In this document: piece after piece, positions 1 through 8,817 of the stretch
Numbering within the stretch: position 1 is the first letter of the stretch
How the letters are laid out: the number at the start of each line of letters is the position of its first letter
NCBI GenBank assembly: GCA_902784165.1
Contig: CACZTL010000027.1
Span: 1 to 37,319 of the forward strand
Length of the DNA stretch: 37,319 bases
Reading direction: 5' to 3'
From: an uncultured Lachnospiraceae bacterium
GTDB lineage: Bacteria; Bacillota; Clostridia; Lachnospirales; Lachnospiraceae
The notes under the pieces: model-generated
Databases searched by the model: none
What the model was told of the DNA's origin: nothing
What the model saw: the letters and a program-made list of their open reading frames with translations, nothing else
Program-made: the position numbers and the translations under genes

Positions 1-2
1 AA

Positions 3-74
3 GGCCTGTTGGTCAAGTGGTTAAGACGCCGCCCTCTCACGGCGGAAACAGGGGTTCGACTCCCCTACAGGCTA
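3..74 (+). tRNA. tRNA-Glu (anticodon CUC)
   Basis: A complete cloverleaf can be folded. The acceptor arms GGCCTGT and ACAGGCT pair over 7 bp with one G-U, and A74 is the discriminator. The anticodon stem CCGCC/GGCGG encloses the loop CTCTCAC, giving anticodon CTC, which reads GAG (Glu). The T arm is GGGG-TTCGACT-CCCC. No CCA is encoded, so it must be added after transcription. An intrinsic terminator follows 25 nt downstream and then the rimP ribosome site, so the tRNA may head the rimP operon transcript. Confidence 0.95.
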
Positions 75-98
75 TCAGTTACATAGATTATTTTAAGG

Positions 99-125
99 AG
101 TGGGCCTTCGCGGGTCCGCTTTTTT
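99..125 (+). terminator. Intrinsic terminator or attenuator after tRNA-Glu
   Basis: AGTGGGCC (99-106) pairs with GGTCCGCT (113-120), 8 bp including two G-U pairs, around the loop TTCGCG, followed by six T. The rimP Shine-Dalgarno begins only 6 nt later. No convincing promoter lies between the tRNA and rimP, so partial read-through here could set rimP operon expression. Confidence 0.8.
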
Positions 126-151
126 CATTTAAGGAGACGGAGGTAGTGCCT

Positions 152-634
152 TTGAAAAAAAGAGACGATATAGAAAATAAAACGGAGGAGCTGGTGCTTC
201 CGTTTTGTGAAGATTATGGTTTTGAACTTGTTGATATAGATTTTGTAAAGGAGGGTTCTGATCATTATCTGAGGATTTATATAGACAAGCCGGGTGGAAT
301 AACTATAGATGACTGCGAAACATTGAGCCGTGCTTTTAATGAGATACTGGACCGGCATGAATATATCGAAATTCCTTATATATTTGAAGTAAGCTCTCCG
401 GGTCTGACAAGGCAGCTTAAAAAAGAAAAGGATTATTATCGAAATACGGGTAAGACCGTCGATGTCAGGCTTTATAAAATGACTCAAGACCTTAAGGATT
501 TTACGGCTGTCCTGCAGTCATACTCAGACGGCTTGTTTACTTTTGAAGTCACAGATGACAAAAGCGGCGACTCCATGGAGATACAAATAGAAAAATCACA
601 GATAGCAGATATCAGACTTGCTTTTTGCGGATAA
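152..634 (+). CDS. rimP: Ribosome maturation factor RimP
   Basis: RimP is a cytoplasmic factor that helps mature the 30S subunit. The predicted protein is 160 residues, slightly above the usual 150-155. Its N-terminus (KKRDDIENKTEELVLPF), the FELVDIDFVKEG segment and the central EVSSPGLTRQLK stretch are typical of the family. The reading frame is open back into the tRNA, so the start must be chosen. TTG at 152 sits 8 nt after CGGAGG (138-143). GTG at 146, served by AAGGAG (131-136), is the alternative and adds two residues. It is the first gene of the nusA-infB operon, and nusA follows 17 nt after its stop. Confidence 0.93.
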   Translation: MKKRDDIENKTEELVLPFCEDYGFELVDIDFVKEGSDHYLRIYIDKPGGITIDDCETLSRAFNEILDRHEYIEIPYIFEVSSPGLTRQLKKEKDYYRNTGKTVDVRLYKMTQDLKDFTAVLQSYSDGLFTFEVTDDKSGDSMEIQIEKSQIADIRLAFCG

Positions 635-651
635 ATTTAAGGAGGTAGATG

Positions 652-1899
652 ATGAACAAAGAGCTTATAAGCGCTCTTGACGCACTTGAAAAAGAGAAGG
701 GTATCAATAAGGAAACCATGTTTGATACCATAGAGAAGGCGCTTCTTGAGGAAGTGAAGACTCAGTACGATCTTAATGATAATTGCAGAGTAGAGATTAA
801 CAGGGAAACAGGGGATCATCACATTTATCTTGATATGACGGCAACAGAGGATGAAATACCTCCTGCTAAAGAAGGGAAAAAGCAAGGCGCATTTATTACG
901 CTTGATGAAGCCCGTAAGATAAACCCGGAGGCAGAAGAAGGTGAGATCATTACGATAGAGTTAAAGACCGACCAGTTTTCAAGAACAGCTTCAAAGGTTG
1001 CAAAAAACCATATCATTCAGAAAATCAGAGAAGAGCAAAAGGAAGCTCTTATTAATGATTTCAAAGAAAAGATAAACACGCTTGTTACCGGTATCGTACA
1101 GCGGGTTGACGACAGAGGCAATATACTTCTTGATCTAGGCAAAGTCCAGGCCGATCTCAGAAAGGATGCGCTTGTAGAAGGAGAAACATTCCGTGTAGGC
1201 GATAGGGTAAGGGTTGTAATTACCGAAGCGGAAAATGTTGAAAAAAGAGGAACAGTAATCCGTATTTCCAGGACTTCACCGCAGCTTGTTAAATGTCTTT
1301 TTGAGGAATGTGTTACGGAGATCGAGGATGGCGATGTTGAGATCATGAGCGTTGCAAGAGAAGCCGGTTCGCGTACAAAAATGGCGGTAAGGTCAAACAA
1401 CGATGAGATAGATCCTATAGGCGCCTGCGTCGGGCGAAACGGCGAAAGAGTGCGTACCGTAGTCAGTGAACTTGGAAATGAGCAGATAGATATTATCGAG
1501 TGGAATGAAGAGATGGCCTGGTATGTGGTAAATGCTCTCAGTCCGGCTAAGGTAGTTGCCTGTCTGGTTGATCCTGATGAGAAAAAGGCTTATGTAACAG
1601 TTTCGGATGAGCAGCTCTCACTTGCCATCGGAAAACAGGGTCAGAACGTAAGACTTGCGGCAAAGCTTACAAATTTCGGAATTGATATTAAGTCAGAATC
1701 ACAGGTCGAAGAGTTAAAGACGACTGATCCCGAAACATATGCTTTAAGATATAAGCCCAGGGATGAAGAAGAGCCGGATTATGATCCGGAGTATTATTCT
1801 GAGGAACCGGTGAGCGGAGAGGAAGAAGCGGAAGATTTTCAGGTTGAAGAGGAGATAGCTGATACGGAGGCTTCATTTTCAACGGATGAGAACAGGTAA
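652..1899 (+). CDS. nusA: Transcription termination/antitermination factor NusA
   Basis: NusA binds RNA polymerase and nascent RNA and modulates pausing, intrinsic termination and antitermination. The predicted protein is 415 residues. It has an N-terminal polymerase-binding domain, an S1 domain at about 138-202 (TGIVQRVDDRGNILLDLG), and KH1 and KH2 with their GxxG loops at 261-264 (GRNG) and 327-330 (GKQG). The tail of about 50 residues is rich in Glu and Asp. It lacks the E. coli-type acidic repeat domains, as expected in Firmicutes. ATG 652 has the better spacing from AAGGAGGT (639-646); ATG 649 is also possible. ylxR starts 5 nt after its stop. Confidence 0.97.
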   Translation: MNKELISALDALEKEKGINKETMFDTIEKALLEEVKTQYDLNDNCRVEINRETGDHHIYLDMTATEDEIPPAKEGKKQGAFITLDEARKINPEAEEGEIITIELKTDQFSRTASKVAKNHIIQKIREEQKEALINDFKEKINTLVTGIVQRVDDRGNILLDLGKVQADLRKDALVEGETFRVGDRVRVVITEAENVEKRGTVIRISRTSPQLVKCLFEECVTEIEDGDVEIMSVAREAGSRTKMAVRSNNDEIDPIGACVGRNGERVRTVVSELGNEQIDIIEWNEEMAWYVVNALSPAKVVACLVDPDEKKAYVTVSDEQLSLAIGKQGQNVRLAAKLTNFGIDIKSESQVEELKTTDPETYALRYKPRDEEEPDYDPEYYSEEPVSGEEEAEDFQVEEEIADTEASFSTDENR

Positions 1900-1904
1900 G
1901 GATT

Positions 1905-2225
1905 ATGACAGCAAAAAAGACCGGGAAAAAGTTAACGCTTCGAAGATGTATCGGATGCTTTGAGTTTAAAGAAAAAAAAGATCTTATAAGATTATATAAA
2001 AATGAAACCGGTCATATAGAAGCGGATGTAACTCTTAAAGCCGGAGGAAGGGGAGCATATATATGTCCAGATCCGGAGTGTGTTAAAAAGGCTCAAAAAA
2101 GAAAAGCCTTGGAACACAGCTTTAAGATGAGGATTTCGAGAGAAGATTATGAAACGCTGATGTATCAGGTGGATGGTTGCCATGATACAGGCTTAAGAAC
2201 AGTCGTTACAAGAGAAGAATTATGA
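1905..2225 (+). CDS. ylxR: YlxR / RnpM family RNA-binding protein
   Basis: This 106-residue basic protein has the YlxR signature: RRCIGC near the N-terminus (C15, C18) and GGRGAYICPDPEC in the middle. The four cysteines may bind a metal or simply stabilise the fold. In Bacillus subtilis the family member RnpM was reported to modulate RNase P activity. That role is known from the homologue and is not visible here. It lies in its conserved place between nusA and ylxQ, and its stop overlaps the ylxQ start as ATGA, so the two are probably translationally coupled. Confidence 0.93.
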   Translation: MTAKKTGKKLTLRRCIGCFEFKEKKDLIRLYKNETGHIEADVTLKAGGRGAYICPDPECVKKAQKRKALEHSFKMRISREDYETLMYQVDGCHDTGLRTVVTREEL

Positions 2226-2521
2226 CAGAAGAAAAAATAAAAGGTTTACTAGGGATAGCAAAGAAATCCGGCAATCTGGTCAGCGGCGAGTCAATGACAA
2301 AACAGGCTGTACAACAAGGCAACGCTTATCTTGTTATAGTGGCGACGGATGCTTCTGCTAACACTGTAAAGCTTTTTAATGATAAATGTAACTTTTATAA
2401 TGTACCCCTTATCACAGCATTTGAAAAGACAGCTCTCGGCAAAGCTATCGGCTGTGAACAACGGTCATCGGCAGCCGTAACGGACAAGGGGATTGCAGAA
2501 GCGATTATTAAAAAAATATAA
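2222..2521 (+). CDS. ylxQ: YlxQ, L7Ae/L30e-like RNA-binding protein
   Basis: This 99-residue protein carries the L7Ae/L30e fold signature: the N-terminal GIAKKSGNLVSGE segment, a beta-strand reading VIVATDAS, and NVPLITAF. Homologues bind kink-turn-like RNA and sit next to ylxR in most Firmicutes. The RNA target of YlxQ is not settled. It starts inside the last codons of ylxR (ATGA overlap), and infB follows 18 nt after its stop. Confidence 0.92.
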   Translation: MTEEKIKGLLGIAKKSGNLVSGESMTKQAVQQGNAYLVIVATDASANTVKLFNDKCNFYNVPLITAFEKTALGKAIGCEQRSSAAVTDKGIAEAIIKKI

Positions 2522-2539
2522 AAGAAAGGATGAGTGCGT

Positions 2540-5143
2540 ATGAGGGTTCATGAATTAGCTAAAAAATTAAATATATCATCGAAAGAAATTTGTCAGCTCC
2601 TCAGTACCGAAGAAAAGGTTTATAAGACCATGAGCGGTCTTAATGATGAAGAGATACAACGGGTAAATGCAAAATTTGCAAAACCGGTTACGGAAGAAAG
2701 CAAGAAAGCAGCAGAAGATAAGGCTCCGGAAAAGAAAGAAAAACCGGAGACGAAGGAGCAAAAAAAGCCTGAAGAAAAAGTAAAGGAAATAAAGCCTAAG
2801 GAAAAGTCACATAAGGTGACCCAGATATTTATTCCTCAGAATTCTGCAAAAAACAAAAATGAATCCGGAGGAAGAAACAGGAACCGTGATAAGGACAGAC
2901 GTGACAGAAATGCAAGAGGCTCACAAAGGCAGGAGGTTCGAGATCCGTTTATGCGTCCCCCCGGAATGAAACCGCGTCCTACCCAGAGTGAAAGGCTTGA
3001 GGCTCAAAGACTTAAGGAGGAAGAGGAAAGAAAGAAGAATCCCCGTCCTGAGACTCCGGTGCAGGAGCCCAAAAAGGATACGCGTCCTATCGAGCACAGA
3101 AACAGAAGTGAGGCGCGTGCAGAAAAGCGTTTTTCAAAGCCGACTGTTGATGTAAATCAGGCACCTGCGGCCACACCTGTTGATAAGGGATCCGGAAGGA
3201 AATCAGATAACAGAAAGGGTTCGGGCAAGAGGGATTTTGAGCATCGAAAGGATGAGGAAAAGGAAAACTTAAACTTTAAGGATCCTAAGAAGAGCAAGCA
3301 TGATAAAAAGAAGGATAAGGCCAAGGCGAAAGAGCAGCCGGTACAGGAGCAGCCTGTTGAAAAGCCCAAGAAAAAGGATGAGCCTGTTACCAGTCTTACC
3401 CTTCCTGATTTCCTTACTATCAAGCAGCTTGCCGAGATGCTTAAGAAAGCTCCCGCACAGCTTGTAAAGGATCTTTTCCTAAAGGGTAAGGTTGTTACCA
3501 TAAATCAGGAAATAGATTTTGATACAGCAGAAGAAATCGCTCTGGAATATGACTGCCTCTGTGAGAGAGAAGAGAAAATCGACGTAATTGCCGAGATTCT
3601 TAAGGAAGAGGAAGAGGATGAGAGCAAGATGACTGAAAGACCGCCGGTAGTTGCGGTAATGGGTCACGTAGACCACGGAAAGACCTCCCTTCTTGATGCC
3701 ATCAGAAAGACCAATGTAACCGATAAGGAGTCCGGAGGAATTACGCAGAAGATCGGAGCTTATCAGGTTAAGACAGGAAGCGGACGTACTATCACTTTCC
3801 TCGATACTCCCGGTCATGAAGCATTTACATCTATGCGTATGCGCGGCGCCCAGTCGACAGATATTGCTATACTGGTTGTTGCTGCCGATGACGGAGTTAT
3901 GCCCCAGACTGTTGAGGCTATAAATCATGCCAAGGCTGCAGGGGTTGAAATAATCGTTGCTGTTAATAAGATAGATAAGCCTACGGCCAATGTTGAGAAG
4001 GTTAAGCAGGAGCTTATGGAGCATGAGCTTATACCTGAGGAATGGGGCGGAACCACCGTGTTTTGTCCGGTTTCGGCTCACAGCGGAGAGGGTATTGATG
4101 ATCTTCTTGAGATGATCATGCTTACGGCGGATGTGCTTGAGCTGAAGGCAAATAAAAAGCGTATGGCAAGAGGTATTGTTATTGAGGCTGAGCTTGATAA
4201 GGGACGTGGTGTTGTTGCTACAGCGCTTGTACAGAAGGGAACCCTTCATGTGGGAGACAGCGTAGCTGCCGGATCGAGTTTTGGTAAGATTAGAGCAATG
4301 TTAAATGATCATTCTAAGCACATTAAGGAAGCCGGACCTTCTACACCTGTGGAGATCCTCGGACTTAATGAGGTGCCTAATGCAGGTGAGATTCTTATTG
4401 CTTTCGGAAATGATAAAGAGGCACGAAGCTTTGCGGGTACCTTTGTTTCAGAAGAAAAGAAGAAGATGGTTGATGAGAGCCGACACAGGATGTCGTTAGA
4501 TGATCTTTTTGACCAGATAAAAGCCGGTAACCTTAAAGAACTTAAGATCATTGTTAAGGCTGATGTACAGGGTTCGGTGGAGGCCATTAAGCAAAGTCTT
4601 GAAAAGCTCTCCAACGACGAAGTGGTTGTTAAGATCATCCACGGCGGTGTAGGTAACATAAACGAGTCAGACGTGATCCTTGCTTCCGCGTCAAATGCAA
4701 TCATTCTCGGATTTAACGTAAAGCCTGATAACCGCGCAAAGGCTACAGCGGACGCCGAAGAGGTGGATGTAAGACTGTACAGTGTAATATATGATGCGAT
4801 AGATGACGTTGAAAACGCTCTTAAGGGTATGCTTGAGCCCGTTTATGAAGAAAGAGTTATAGGGCATGCCGAGATCAAGCAGATATTTAAGGCTTCAGGC
4901 ATCGGAAATATTGCCGGCGCGATAGTGACGGATGGCAAGATAACTTCTAAAGCCATGGTTAAGATAACAAGAGACGGTGAGCAGATCTATGACGGTCGTA
5001 TCGCTTCTCTTAAGCATTTCAAGGATGAGGTTAAGGAAGTAAAAGGCGGTACCGAATGCGGTCTTGTGTTTGAGGACTTTGACAAGATTGCCGAAGGGGA
5101 TATCGTTGAAGCGTCTGAGATGTTTGAGATACCAAGAAAGTGA
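2540..5143 (+). CDS. infB: Translation initiation factor IF-2
   Basis: IF-2 is a GTPase that brings initiator fMet-tRNA to the 30S subunit and promotes subunit joining. The protein is about 867 residues. It has an N-terminal IF2_N helix module ([20 protein letters not shown]), a long Lys/Glu/Arg-rich disordered linker, a second IF2_N-like module ([20 protein letters not shown]), and then the GTPase domain. Its motifs are GHVDHGKT (375-382), DTPGHE (422-427), NKID (476-479) and SAH (512-514). Domains II, III and the tRNA-binding C-terminus follow. ATG 2540 lies 9 nt after AAAGGA; GTG 2534 is in frame but too close to it. Its stop overlaps the start of a 34-codon ORF as TGATG-type coupling. Confidence 0.97.
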   Translation: MRVHELAKKLNISSKEICQLLSTEEKVYKTMSGLNDEEIQRVNAKFAKPVTEESKKAAEDKAPEKKEKPETKEQKKPEEKVKEIKPKEKSHKVTQIFIPQNSAKNKNESGGRNRNRDKDRRDRNARGSQRQEVRDPFMRPPGMKPRPTQSERLEAQRLKEEEERKKNPRPETPVQEPKKDTRPIEHRNRSEARAEKRFSKPTVDVNQAPAATPVDKGSGRKSDNRKGSGKRDFEHRKDEEKENLNFKDPKKSKHDKKKDKAKAKEQPVQEQPVEKPKKKDEPVTSLTLPDFLTIKQLAEMLKKAPAQLVKDLFLKGKVVTINQEIDFDTAEEIALEYDCLCEREEKIDVIAEILKEEEEDESKMTERPPVVAVMGHVDHGKTSLLDAIRKTNVTDKESGGITQKIGAYQVKTGSGRTITFLDTPGHEAFTSMRMRGAQSTDIAILVVAADDGVMPQTVEAINHAKAAGVEIIVAVNKIDKPTANVEKVKQELMEHELIPEEWGGTTVFCPVSAHSGEGIDDLLEMIMLTADVLELKANKKRMARGIVIEAELDKGRGVVATALVQKGTLHVGDSVAAGSSFGKIRAMLNDHSKHIKEAGPSTPVEILGLNEVPNAGEILIAFGNDKEARSFAGTFVSEEKKKMVDESRHRMSLDDLFDQIKAGNLKELKIIVKADVQGSVEAIKQSLEKLSNDEVVVKIIHGGVGNINESDVILASASNAIILGFNVKPDNRAKATADAEEVDVRLYSVIYDAIDDVENALKGMLEPVYEERVIGHAEIKQIFKASGIGNIAGAIVTDGKITSKAMVKITRDGEQIYDGRIASLKHFKDEVKEVKGGTECGLVFEDFDKIAEGDIVEASEMFEIPRK

Positions 5144-5247
5144 TGAAGAGGGTCGTATTTGGGCGTGTTAGTCACGGTACGGTTTCCGTCCGCTTTCTGG
5201 TTGACGCATTTACACCCAAAAGCAATATCAAGGAAAGTAATAAATGA
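5143..5247 (+). CDS. Candidate 34-residue small protein between infB and rbfA
   Basis: ATG 5143 shares one base with the infB stop TGA (5141-5143). The frame stays open for 34 codons and ends in a TGA that overlaps the rbfA ATG as ATGA (5244-5247). The peptide starts [20 protein letters not shown] and ends in a polar, basic tail. The double overlap fills the gap exactly, which fits a translated, coupled cistron. It also resembles a -1 extension of infB. I recognise no family. Without conservation data it could be a chance ORF of about 100 nt, so confidence is moderate. Confidence 0.45.
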   Translation: MKRVVFGRVSHGTVSVRFLVDAFTPKSNIKESNK

Positions 5248-5603
5248 AAAAAAACAGCATAAAAAATATAAGAGTAAACAACGAAGTACAAAAAACTTTA
5301 AGTGACATTATACGAAATGATATAAAGGATCCCAGAGTAGGTCTTATGACCAGTGTCACCGATGTATATGTGGCGCCGGATCTGAAAACCTGCAAGGCCT
5401 ATATCAGTGTGCTTGGAGAAGCAGATGATCTGAATGCTGCGGTGGAGGGCCTTAAAAGCGCCGCCGGTTACATACGACGCAGGCTCGCTTCAGATCTTAA
5501 TCTTCGTCATACTCCTGAGATAGAGTTTATTGCCGATGACTCGATAAATTACGGTGTACGTATGTCGAAGATGATCGATGATACTATGGGAAATGATTCT
5601 TAA
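5244..5603 (+). CDS. rbfA: 30S ribosome-binding factor RbfA
   Basis: RbfA binds immature 30S subunits near the 5' end of 16S rRNA and is needed for late maturation, especially at low temperature. The protein is 119 residues with one KH-like domain. Family features are the N-terminal IRVNNEVQKTLSDIIRNDIKDPRVG segment (positions about 8-32), VYVAPDLKTCKAYISVLG, and RRRLASDLNLRHTPEIEF ahead of the C-terminal helix. AAGGAAAG lies about 7 nt upstream of the ATG, and the start overlaps the preceding small ORF. nrnA follows 17 nt after the stop. Confidence 0.96.
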   Translation: MKKNSIKNIRVNNEVQKTLSDIIRNDIKDPRVGLMTSVTDVYVAPDLKTCKAYISVLGEADDLNAAVEGLKSAAGYIRRRLASDLNLRHTPEIEFIADDSINYGVRMSKMIDDTMGNDS

Positions 5604-5620
5604 CTTACCCGGAGGATAAA

Positions 5621-6577
5621 TTGAATTTAGACGAAATCCTTAAAAATAATAAAAATATAGCAATTACCGGACATGTGCGTCCTGACGGTGATGCGACAGG
5701 GTCGTGTCTCGCACTTTACCGGTATATAAAAAATAATTACAAAAATTGTAAAGTTGAGATATATCTGGAGGAAACCGATCCGGCATTTTATTATCTTAGA
5801 GGAATTGATGAGATTAAACATGAACCCGATCCGTTTAAAGATTACGATGTGTTTTTTGTGCTGGATTGCGCCACTTCAGACAGGATAAAGCCTTTTGCTT
5901 CAGTTTTTGAAGGCGCAAAGCTTAAGGTGTGTATTGATCATCATGTAAGCTCAGACGGGGATTTTGCTGATCTTAATGAGATAGACCCTTTAGCGAGCTC
6001 CACCTGCGAGGTACTCTACAGACTGCTTGACAAGGACAAGATAAATAAAGATATAGCCGAGTGTCTTTATACCGGTCTTGTCCATGATACCGGCGTTTTT
6101 AAATACGAATCAACTTCGCCTGAAACTATGCGTATCGCAGCCGATCTTATGGAATTTGGTTTTGATTTTACGAAAATTATCGATGATTCGTTTTACGCAA
6201 GGAGCTTTGCAGCCGGAAAGGCACTTGGCATAGCGCTTGATAAGGCAGAGTATTTTTGTGACGGGTATGGTATTTATTCAATCCTTACGCCTGCGGATAT
6301 TCAGGAAACGGGTGCGGGTAAACAGGATTTAGGAGGCGTTGTTGAGCAGCTGAGACTGACCGGAGGCGCTGAACTTGCGGTATTTATTTATCCCGGTGAG
6401 GGTGAAAAGAAGATAAGTTTAAGGTCCAAAAAGGAAGTGGACGTTGCAGCATTTGCAAAGGCTCACGGAGGCGGGGGGCATATAAGGGCTGCAGGCTTTT
6501 CTTCATACAAAGGCTATAATGAGATAATAAGTGAGATTAGTGCTTATGCAGATAAATATAGGAGAAAAAACTCTTAG
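5621..6577 (+). CDS. nrnA: DHH-family oligoribonuclease / pAp phosphatase NrnA
   Basis: This 318-residue DHH-DHHA1 phosphoesterase of the NrnA type degrades very short RNAs and pAp in Firmicutes, and some relatives also cleave pApA. Metal-binding motifs are GHVRPDGDATGS (17-28) and the DHH triad (106-108). The C-terminal DHHA1 domain carries HGGGGHIRAAGF near 282-293. The start is TTG at 5621, five nt after GGAGG (5611-5615), and no ATG fits better. Its 3' end overlaps truB. Because pApA is the breakdown product of c-di-AMP, it may connect with CdaA encoded further on; that link is inferred. Confidence 0.9.
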   Translation: MNLDEILKNNKNIAITGHVRPDGDATGSCLALYRYIKNNYKNCKVEIYLEETDPAFYYLRGIDEIKHEPDPFKDYDVFFVLDCATSDRIKPFASVFEGAKLKVCIDHHVSSDGDFADLNEIDPLASSTCEVLYRLLDKDKINKDIAECLYTGLVHDTGVFKYESTSPETMRIAADLMEFGFDFTKIIDDSFYARSFAAGKALGIALDKAEYFCDGYGIYSILTPADIQETGAGKQDLGGVVEQLRLTGGAELAVFIYPGEGEKKISLRSKKEVDVAAFAKAHGGGGHIRAAGFSSYKGYNEIISEISAYADKYRRKNS

Positions 6578-7466
6578 CGGGATCCTGCCGGTATACAAGG
6601 AGAAGGGCTTTACCTCCTTTGATGTTGTTGCTAAATTAAGAGGTATTCTTAAGATAAAAAAAATAGGGCACACAGGAACTCTTGATCCGGATGCCGAGGG
6701 TGTTCTTCCCGTTTGCGTGGGAAAGGCAACTAAGCTTGTTGACATGCTTACAGATAATCCTAAGTCTTATGAGGCGAGGATGATTTTCGGGATGGCTACT
6801 GATACACAGGATATAAGCGGGAAGATAATAAAAATCAGTGATTTTAAAAGCTCAGAGGAAGAGGTTATCAATGCCATAGCTTCTTATAAGGGTGATTATG
6901 ATCAGATCCCTCCGATGTACTCTGCTTTAAAAGTCGGCGGTAAAAAGCTCTGTGATCTTGCAAGAGAAGGTAAAAATGTTGAGAGAAAGCCGAGGCGCGT
7001 TCATATCTATGAGATTACCGTAAAGGATATGAACCTTAAGGCAAAAACTCCGTATGCCGATATAAGTGTAAGATGTTCTAAAGGTACTTATATCCGAACC
7101 CTTATTCATGATGCAGGCAAGAAACTTGGTTGTTTTGCCTGTATGAAGTCTCTTTTACGAACAGAAGCGGCAGGTTATATACTTGATGATTGTCTGACTC
7201 TTGGGCAAATAGAAGACATTTTTTTAAAGAGTACAGCTGCGGCGATTATAAGACCTGTGGAGGAGATTTTTTTCGACCTGCCTTCGGTCAAAATAAAAAG
7301 TGACAGTGAGCATTATCTTAAAAACGGAAATAAGCTTTTTCCCGATAACTTTGCAGAATCCGAAGTCATGGGAGATATGATCAGGGTTTATGACAGCGCC
7401 GGCGAGTTTTCAGCTGTTTATAAGCGAGAATATGACGGCTTTAAAGTGAAGCATATGTTTTGCTGA
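6546..7466 (+). CDS. truB: tRNA pseudouridine(55) synthase TruB
   Basis: TruB isomerises U55 in the T loop of tRNAs. The protein is 306 residues from ATG 6546. The catalytic motif is GHTGTLDPDAEGVLPV, with catalytic Asp at residue 47. Other family segments are KSYEARMIFGMATDTQD, YDQIPPMYSALKVGGKKL and RCSKGTYIRTLIHDAG. GTG 6531 is an in-frame alternative that adds five residues. Neither start has a strong ribosome site, and the ATG lies 32 nt inside the end of nrnA, so translational coupling is likely. ribF follows after a 38-nt gap. Confidence 0.95.
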   Translation: MQINIGEKTLSGILPVYKEKGFTSFDVVAKLRGILKIKKIGHTGTLDPDAEGVLPVCVGKATKLVDMLTDNPKSYEARMIFGMATDTQDISGKIIKISDFKSSEEEVINAIASYKGDYDQIPPMYSALKVGGKKLCDLAREGKNVERKPRRVHIYEITVKDMNLKAKTPYADISVRCSKGTYIRTLIHDAGKKLGCFACMKSLLRTEAAGYILDDCLTLGQIEDIFLKSTAAAIIRPVEEIFFDLPSVKIKSDSEHYLKNGNKLFPDNFAESEVMGDMIRVYDSAGEFSAVYKREYDGFKVKHMFC

Positions 7467-7504
7467 ATAACGAAGGCTGACACGCTTCGTGTAAGGAGGA
7501 TACC

Positions 7505-8422
7505 ATGAGGATTATCAACGGTAATGATGATTATTACATAAAAGAAGGCACCATAGTCACGATCGGAAAGTTCGATGGTGTCCATAAAGGTCATCAAAAG
7601 CTCATAGAAGATGTAGTCAGTCGTGCTAAAGTAAGCGGTTTAAAATCATGTGTTATAACATTTGAGAATGATCCGTCTGATGAGGAGACAACGGGAAAGC
7701 GTTTGACTACATTTGAAGAGAAAAAGAGGCTTATTGAGGACATAGGTGTCGATATCCTGGTTGTGTTTAAGCTAAGTGAAGAGTTTATGCGGATGAATCC
7801 GTATGCTTTTATCGATTCAGTTCTTGTGGATAAGCTGAATATGCAGGCTGTATCTATAGGATCTGATTTCAGATTCGGTCATAAAAGAGAAGGGAAGGCT
7901 AATACTTTTGTTAAGGCTGCCATGATATACGGATACGGCATAAATGTCTTGGAAAAGGAAGAATCAGGAGGCAAGCCTGTCAGTTCTACCGAAATAAGAG
8001 CGAAGCTTTCCGAAGGTGATATAGGGTCTGTTAATGAAATGCTTGGGCGGCACTTTAATGTAACCGGGATTACAGCGGAAGGTAAAAAGATAGGAAGGGA
8101 TTTAGGTTTTCCGACTATGAATCTGTATCCTGACAAAGAAAAGATGCTTCCGCCAAACGGTGTTTATGCAACTGAAGTTCTTATCGGAGGAAAAGTCTAT
8201 AAGGCTGTTACCAATGTGGGAGTGAGACCTACTGTAAGCAGTGAGGGTGAGGCGGTAAGCGTGGAAAGTCATCTTCTTGATTTTAAAAGCTTTGGTGGGA
8301 ACGATTACGATAAGATAATTACTGTTTCTTTTCTAAAAAGGATCCGTGATGAGAAAAAGTTTGACAGCAAAGAAGAGCTTGCGGATCAAATCAAGAAAGA
8401 TATTGAGGAAATCAACTCTTGA
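7505..8422 (+). CDS. ribF: Bifunctional riboflavin kinase / FAD synthetase RibF
   Basis: RibF phosphorylates riboflavin to FMN and adenylates FMN to FAD. The protein is 305 residues, the usual size. The N-terminal nucleotidyltransferase domain has TIGKFDGVHKGHQKL (19-33) and GSDFRFGHKREGK. The C-terminal flavokinase domain has GKKIGRDLGFPTMNL (about 193-207) and NGVYATEVLIGGK. AAGGAGGAT precedes the ATG at good spacing. It is the last gene of the rimP operon, and the promoter for rpsO overlaps its final codons. Confidence 0.95.
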   Translation: MRIINGNDDYYIKEGTIVTIGKFDGVHKGHQKLIEDVVSRAKVSGLKSCVITFENDPSDEETTGKRLTTFEEKKRLIEDIGVDILVVFKLSEEFMRMNPYAFIDSVLVDKLNMQAVSIGSDFRFGHKREGKANTFVKAAMIYGYGINVLEKEESGGKPVSSTEIRAKLSEGDIGSVNEMLGRHFNVTGITAEGKKIGRDLGFPTMNLYPDKEKMLPPNGVYATEVLIGGKVYKAVTNVGVRPTVSSEGEAVSVESHLLDFKSFGGNDYDKIITVSFLKRIRDEKKFDSKEELADQIKKDIEEINS

Positions 8423-8447
8423 TTTTATAAAAAAAAATTGCTATAAT
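8419..8447 (+). promoter_or_regulatory. SigA-type promoter for rpsO
   Basis: TTGATT (8419-8424) and TATAAT (8442-8447) are separated by exactly 17 nt. The -35 box overlaps the ribF stop. Transcription would start near 8454 and give a leader of about 80 nt before rpsO. Confidence 0.82.
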
Positions 8448-8453
8448 ACATGT

Positions 8454-8534
8454 TTGTAACAAAGCGCAGGTTCAGTGTTTTAGGAATCTCCGACCGATAC
8501 TTGATCTGACGTGTTTTATCATAAGGAGGATATC
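8454..8534 (+). promoter_or_regulatory. Structured 5' leader of rpsO, candidate S15 autoregulatory RNA
   Basis: GCG-CAGGTTCAG (8464-8475) can pair with CTTGATCTG-A-CGT (8500-8512), about 11 bp with a bulged A and one C/U mismatch. It encloses a small GGA-ATC-TCC hairpin and a CCGACCGATA segment. The rpsO ribosome site (8523-8530) lies just below the stem. S15 is known to repress its own mRNA through several unrelated leader structures in other bacteria. That this leader binds S15 is an inference. Confidence 0.45.
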
Positions 8535-8801
8535 ATGATTACAACAGAAAAAAAGAAAGAGATTATTGCCGAGTACGGCAGGACACCTGAAGATACAGGT
8601 TCACCCGAGGTACAGGTTGCTATACTTACGTACCGCATTAAGGAGCTTACAGAGCATCTTAAGAAAAACAAGAAGGATTATCATTCAACAAGAGGTCTTC
8701 TTAAGATGGTAGGTAAGAGAAGAGGTCTTCTTGATTACCTTAAGAAAAAGGATATCGAAGGATACCGTACCCTTATCGGCAGACTCGGACTCAGAAAGTA
8801 A
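8535..8801 (+). CDS. rpsO: 30S ribosomal protein S15
   Basis: S15 is a primary binder of the 16S rRNA central domain and also forms an inter-subunit bridge. The protein is 88 residues, the family's usual length. It contains [20 protein letters not shown] and the conserved [20 protein letters not shown] segment. ATG 8535 follows AAGGAGGA; an upstream in-frame GTG at 8511 lies inside the leader and has no ribosome site. It has its own promoter. The pnp gene that often follows rpsO is not present here. Confidence 0.97.
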   Translation: MITTEKKKEIIAEYGRTPEDTGSPEVQVAILTYRIKELTEHLKKNKKDYHSTRGLLKMVGKRRGLLDYLKKKDIEGYRTLIGRLGLRK

Positions 8802-8817
8802 ATTATTAAACCCTATT

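Noticed and set aside
3479..4249. 256-codon open frame on the minus strand inside infB
   Set aside because: It lies wholly opposite the conserved GTPase domain, has no ribosome site and codes a low-complexity product; it is a by-product of infB codon use.
7470..7488. CGAAG...CTTCG hairpin between truB and ribF
   Set aside because: Only 5 bp with a 9-nt loop and no T run; the ribF ribosome site follows. Not a credible terminator.
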